A DNA stretch of 8,085 bases from Planctomycetaceae bacterium UBA4655 (GTDB taxonomy: Bacteria > Planctomycetota > Planctomycetia > Pirellulales > UBA1268), in NCBI GenBank assembly GCA_002405515.1, contig DHLZ01000201.1:1-8085 (forward strand), read 5' to 3'. Shown here one piece after another: positions 6,257 to 8,085 of the stretch (positions within the stretch are counted from its first letter, which is position 1; every line of letters begins with the position of its first letter). The notes under the pieces are model-generated. The model did no database searches and was not told where the DNA came from. It was given only the letters and a program-made list of their open reading frames with translations. Position numbers and translations under genes: made by a program.

Positions 6257-7551
6257 GCCCAGGCAGCGAGCATGCGGAACGGCCGACGCGGGCCCGCTCT
6301 TTCGTCGCGGTGCTGCTCTTCGTGTCGGTGGTGATCAATTACCTCGACCGGGCCAATCTTTCGGTCGCGGCCCCGCAGCTCGCGAAGGACCTCGGGTTCG
6401 ACGATGCCCAGAAGGGCTGGATCCTCGCCGCCTTTGGCTGGACGTACGCAGCCCTGCAGGTGCCCGGCGGCTGGCTCGTTGATCGCATTCCACCGCGTGT
6501 GCTGTATCCGGTCGCCATCGCCCTGTGGTCGCTCGCGACGATCGGCCTGGGCTTCGTGGGCAGCGCGGCGGGGCTGATCGGCCTGCGGCTGCTCGTGGGG
6601 GCGCTGGAGGCGCCGTCATATCCGATCAACAGCCGAGTCGTGACGACATGGTTTCCGGAGCGGGAGCGGGCCACGGCCGTCGGTTTCTATACCTCGGGCC
6701 AGTTCGTGGGCCTCGCCTGTCTCTCTCCCCTGCTCTACGCGGTCCAGAATGCGTTCGGCTGGCAGATGGTGTTTTTCGTCACCGGGGGCGTGGGCGTCCT
6801 CTGGGCGGCCGTCTGGTATGCCCTCTACCGTGAGCCGCTGGAGAGCCGAGCAGCGAACGCCGCCGAGATCGCGCTGATCCGTGCCGGCGGCGGATTCGTC
6901 GATCTCGCCGCCAGGCAGAAGACGAGTGCCGATGGCTTCCCCTGGGCCGACCTCGGCACGGTGCTCTCCCATCGGAAGCTCTGGGGGCTTTACCTCGGGC
7001 AGTTCTGCCTCACCTCCACGCTCTGGTTTTTCCTGACGTGGTTTCCCACTTACCTCGTCGGTTTTCGCGGCATGGACTTCATCAAGGCGGGCCTGCTCGG
7101 CTCCGTGCCATTTCTCGCCGCGTTCGCGGGCGTGAACTGCTCGGGAATCCTTTCCGACCGTCTCGTGCGTGCCGGATGGTCGCTCGGCCTGGCCCGCAAG
7201 CTGCCGATCATCGCCGGGCTCTTGATCTCGTCGAGCATCATCGGGGCGAACTATGTCGAAAACCCCACGCTCGTGATCCTCTTCCTGTCGCTCGCCTTCT
7301 TCGGCAACGGCCTGGCGTCGATCACCTGGTCGCTGGTGTCGGCGATCGCACCGGAGCGGCTCCTGGGCCTCACCGGCGGGATGTTCAACTTCGTGGGCAA
7401 CCTGGCGAGCGTGGGTGTGCCGATCGTGATCGGCCAGCTCGTGAAGGGGGGCGACTTCGCCCCGGCCATCACGTTCATCGCCGCCACGGCCCTCGCCGGC
7501 GCCATCTGCTACGGCCTTGTGGTGGGCAAGGTCGAACGGATCCGCGTCTGA
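6250..7551 (+). CDS. dgoT: D-galactonate:H+ symporter (DgoT), MFS anion:cation symporter family
   Basis: An inner-membrane major-facilitator transporter of 433 residues with about 12 hydrophobic helices, six on each side of a cytoplasmic loop near 193-240. It imports D-galactonate with protons. The family motif NYLDRANLSVAAP (30-42) is in helix 1, GWLVDRIPPRVLYP (74-87) in the loop 2-3, and GLRLLVGALEAPSYP (111-125) in helix 4. Counting from the sequence and recalling the E. coli DgoT structure, every functional residue I remember maps with a constant offset of 13. These are Asp46 and Glu133 (proton-coupled; Asp33 and Glu120 here), Arg47 and Arg126 (Arg34, Arg113), Tyr44, Tyr79, Gln164 and Gln264 (Tyr31, Tyr66, Gln151, Gln251), and Ser370, Thr372, Trp373 and Asn393 (Ser357, Thr359, Trp360, Asn380). 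The GTG start overlaps dgoD by 7 bases. Other hexuronate/aldonate substrates are possible but less likely. Confidence 0.92.
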   Translation: MVSPGSEHAERPTRARSFVAVLLFVSVVINYLDRANLSVAAPQLAKDLGFDDAQKGWILAAFGWTYAALQVPGGWLVDRIPPRVLYPVAIALWSLATIGLGFVGSAAGLIGLRLLVGALEAPSYPINSRVVTTWFPERERATAVGFYTSGQFVGLACLSPLLYAVQNAFGWQMVFFVTGGVGVLWAAVWYALYREPLESRAANAAEIALIRAGGGFVDLAARQKTSADGFPWADLGTVLSHRKLWGLYLGQFCLTSTLWFFLTWFPTYLVGFRGMDFIKAGLLGSVPFLAAFAGVNCSGILSDRLVRAGWSLGLARKLPIIAGLLISSSIIGANYVENPTLVILFLSLAFFGNGLASITWSLVSAIAPERLLGLTGGMFNFVGNLASVGVPIVIGQLVKGGDFAPAITFIAATALAGAICYGLVVGKVERIRV

Positions 7552-7558
7552 TCCCCTC

Positions 7559-7577
7559 GCGGGCAGCCTGCGCCCGC
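7559..7577 (+). terminator. GC-rich hairpin just after dgoT, weak terminator candidate
   Basis: GCGGGC (7559-7564) pairs with GCCCGC (7572-7577) around a 7-base loop, starting 8 bases after the dgoT stop. An alternative smaller stem (GCAG/CTGC, 7563-7571) lies inside it. There is no T-run after the stem, so this is not a typical intrinsic terminator. It may instead protect the 3' end of the message or mean nothing. Confidence 0.3.
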
Positions 7578-7653
7578 CGGTCAGCAGTACCGAAGCGGAG
7601 GGCAAGGCGCCCCGCCATGCGTGACATCGTCGCAAGCCGACTCGGTCGATTCG

Positions 7654-7671
7654 GCCTCCAGTCGGGGAGGC
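7654..7671. repeat. 6-bp inverted repeat between dgoT and the BBP7 remnant
   Basis: GCCTCC (7654-7659) and GGAGGC (7666-7671) form a perfect stem with a 6-base loop. It lies between two convergent genes (dgoT and the minus-strand remnant ending at 7738), where a bidirectional terminator would be expected. It has no T-run on either strand. The rest of 7578-7737 shows nothing recognisable. Confidence 0.2.
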
Positions 7672-7737
7672 GGCGGAAAGCCCGGACTCGACGCCCCCCC
7701 TGGGAGGCAGAAACCACGGTGACCGCATCGAGCCCGA

Positions 7738-7857
7738 TCAGAACTGGTATTCGAGGCCGATGTTCACGCCCGTCGCCCGGAAGTCGGTCGTGCGGAGCCT
7801 GAACGCAGGGGCCGCGGCGCCGACCACCGATCCCCCGCCGAGAGGATAGCCCGGTCC
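7738..7857 (-). pseudogene. C-terminal fragment of a BBP7-like outer-membrane beta-barrel protein
   Basis: On the minus strand the last 39 codons before a TGA at 7738-7740 encode a stretch ending APAFRLRTTDFRATGVNIGL then EYQF. This resembles the end of planctomycete BBP7-family (DUF1551) outer-membrane barrels, which typically finish with an R-x-TDF...GxNxGLEF-aromatic strand. The alternating pattern and terminal Phe fit a C-terminal beta-signal for barrel assembly. The frame is open back to a GTG at 8040, but residues upstream of about 7857 are Arg/Pro-rich without barrel character. A BBP7 protein normally has several hundred residues, so nearly all of it is missing. I infer a deletion remnant; the family call rests on remembered pattern rather than a search. 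Confidence 0.5.
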
Positions 7858-8043
7858 ATGGCATTTCCTCAACGGTCTTCCGGCCGATGAGCGACTCGTG
7901 AGCCTCGGGAGGAGCGGCCCGGGCGTCCGGAGCGGTTTTCTCGAAACGCCCCGCCCCCCCTTCGGTGGCGTTTTTCTCGCGTGTGCGCAGACCGCGTCCC
8001 AGTTCGCAGTTTCCCGACATGCGTGGGTCGCGTCCGGCACCGC
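7858..8043. other. Intergenic or degraded sequence, no gene recognised
   Basis: No frame here carries recognisable protein sequence on either strand; the open frames are GC-driven and Arg/Pro/Gly-rich. Two G/C-homopolymer-rich stretches lie near 7950-7963. No tRNA, promoter or terminator was convincing. It may be the decayed body or replaced upstream part of the BBP7-like gene. Confidence 0.4.
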
Positions 8044-8085
8044 TCAGAGCCTGTTGTGGATGTCGATCGCGGGCAGTTCGTCGGG
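8044..8085 (-). CDS. Possible last 13 codons of a minus-strand gene entering from the right edge
   Basis: Reading leftwards from the window edge gives PDELPAIDIHNRL followed by TGA at 8044-8046. The residue mix looks more protein-like than the surrounding frames and is in the same frame as the BBP7-like fragment downstream. It is too short to identify, and the open frame could be chance. Confidence 0.25.
   Translation of the reverse strand, partial: PDELPAIDIHNRL

Larger units (their letters stand above)
3463..7551 (+). other. D-galactonate catabolic operon dgoK-dgoA-dgoD-dgoT
   Basis: Four plus-strand genes follow with junctions of -8, +12 and -7 bases, so they are very probably one transcript. 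Together they give uptake (DgoT), dehydration (DgoD), phosphorylation (DgoK) and aldol cleavage (DgoA). This yields pyruvate and glyceraldehyde 3-phosphate from D-galactonate. In E. coli the set is dgoRKADT, so the gene order K-A-D-T is the same here, but no DgoR regulator is present at the operon's head. Confidence 0.9.

Noticed and set aside
6616..7728. Minus-strand open frame of 370 codons opposite dgoT
   Set aside because: It is highly charged, low-complexity and antisense to the transporter; no motif or ribosome-binding site supports it.
7475..8020. Minus-strand open frame of 181 codons covering the end of dgoT and the spacer
   Set aside because: It is in a different frame from the barrel-like tail, is Arg/Gly-rich and overlaps dgoT antisense; nothing recognisable.
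1..8085. CRISPR array, insertion sequence, tRNA or attachment site
   Set aside because: I saw no regularly spaced repeats, transposase motifs, terminal inverted repeats with target duplications, or cloverleaf-type sequence on either strand.

Overview
The window is GC-rich bacterial DNA, most probably from a planctomycete. Three things point there: a large secreted dehydrogenase with the PVC-type haem-binding C-terminus typical of Planctomycetes, a short fragment resembling the C-terminus of the planctomycete BBP7 outer-membrane barrel family, and the general codon use. I cannot place it below phylum with confidence.

Layout. Positions 76-2817 (minus strand) encode a signal-peptide-bearing beta-propeller / HEAT-like / cytochrome c protein, read leftwards. 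Facing right, at about 2930-3286, is the C-terminal quarter of a pyrophosphate-type 6-phosphofructokinase with no N-terminus, best read as a gene remnant. A 176-base spacer then leads into a tight four-gene operon on the plus strand (3463-7551): dgoK, dgoA, dgoD and dgoT. The last 534 bases (7552-8085) hold no intact gene. They contain GC-rich inverted repeats after dgoT, a BBP7-like C-terminal fragment on the minus strand (7738-7857), and at the right edge perhaps the last codons of another minus-strand gene.

How the genes work together. The operon is a complete De Ley-Doudoroff route for D-galactonate. DgoT imports D-galactonate with protons. DgoD dehydrates it to 2-dehydro-3-deoxy-D-galactonate (KDGal). 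DgoK phosphorylates KDGal. DgoA cleaves the product to pyruvate and glyceraldehyde 3-phosphate. The junctions are an 8-base overlap, a 12-base gap and a 7-base overlap, so the four proteins are probably made from one message with coupled translation. No DgoR-like GntR regulator lies in the window.

The pathway itself is known. The less ordinary points are the divergent secreted cytochrome-dehydrogenase, which might generate aldonic acid outside the cytoplasm, the two gene remnants flanking the operon, and a dgoK start with no Shine-Dalgarno but a TATCCT box seven bases upstream. I found no CRISPR array, tRNA, rRNA, insertion sequence or clearly undescribed multi-gene system.
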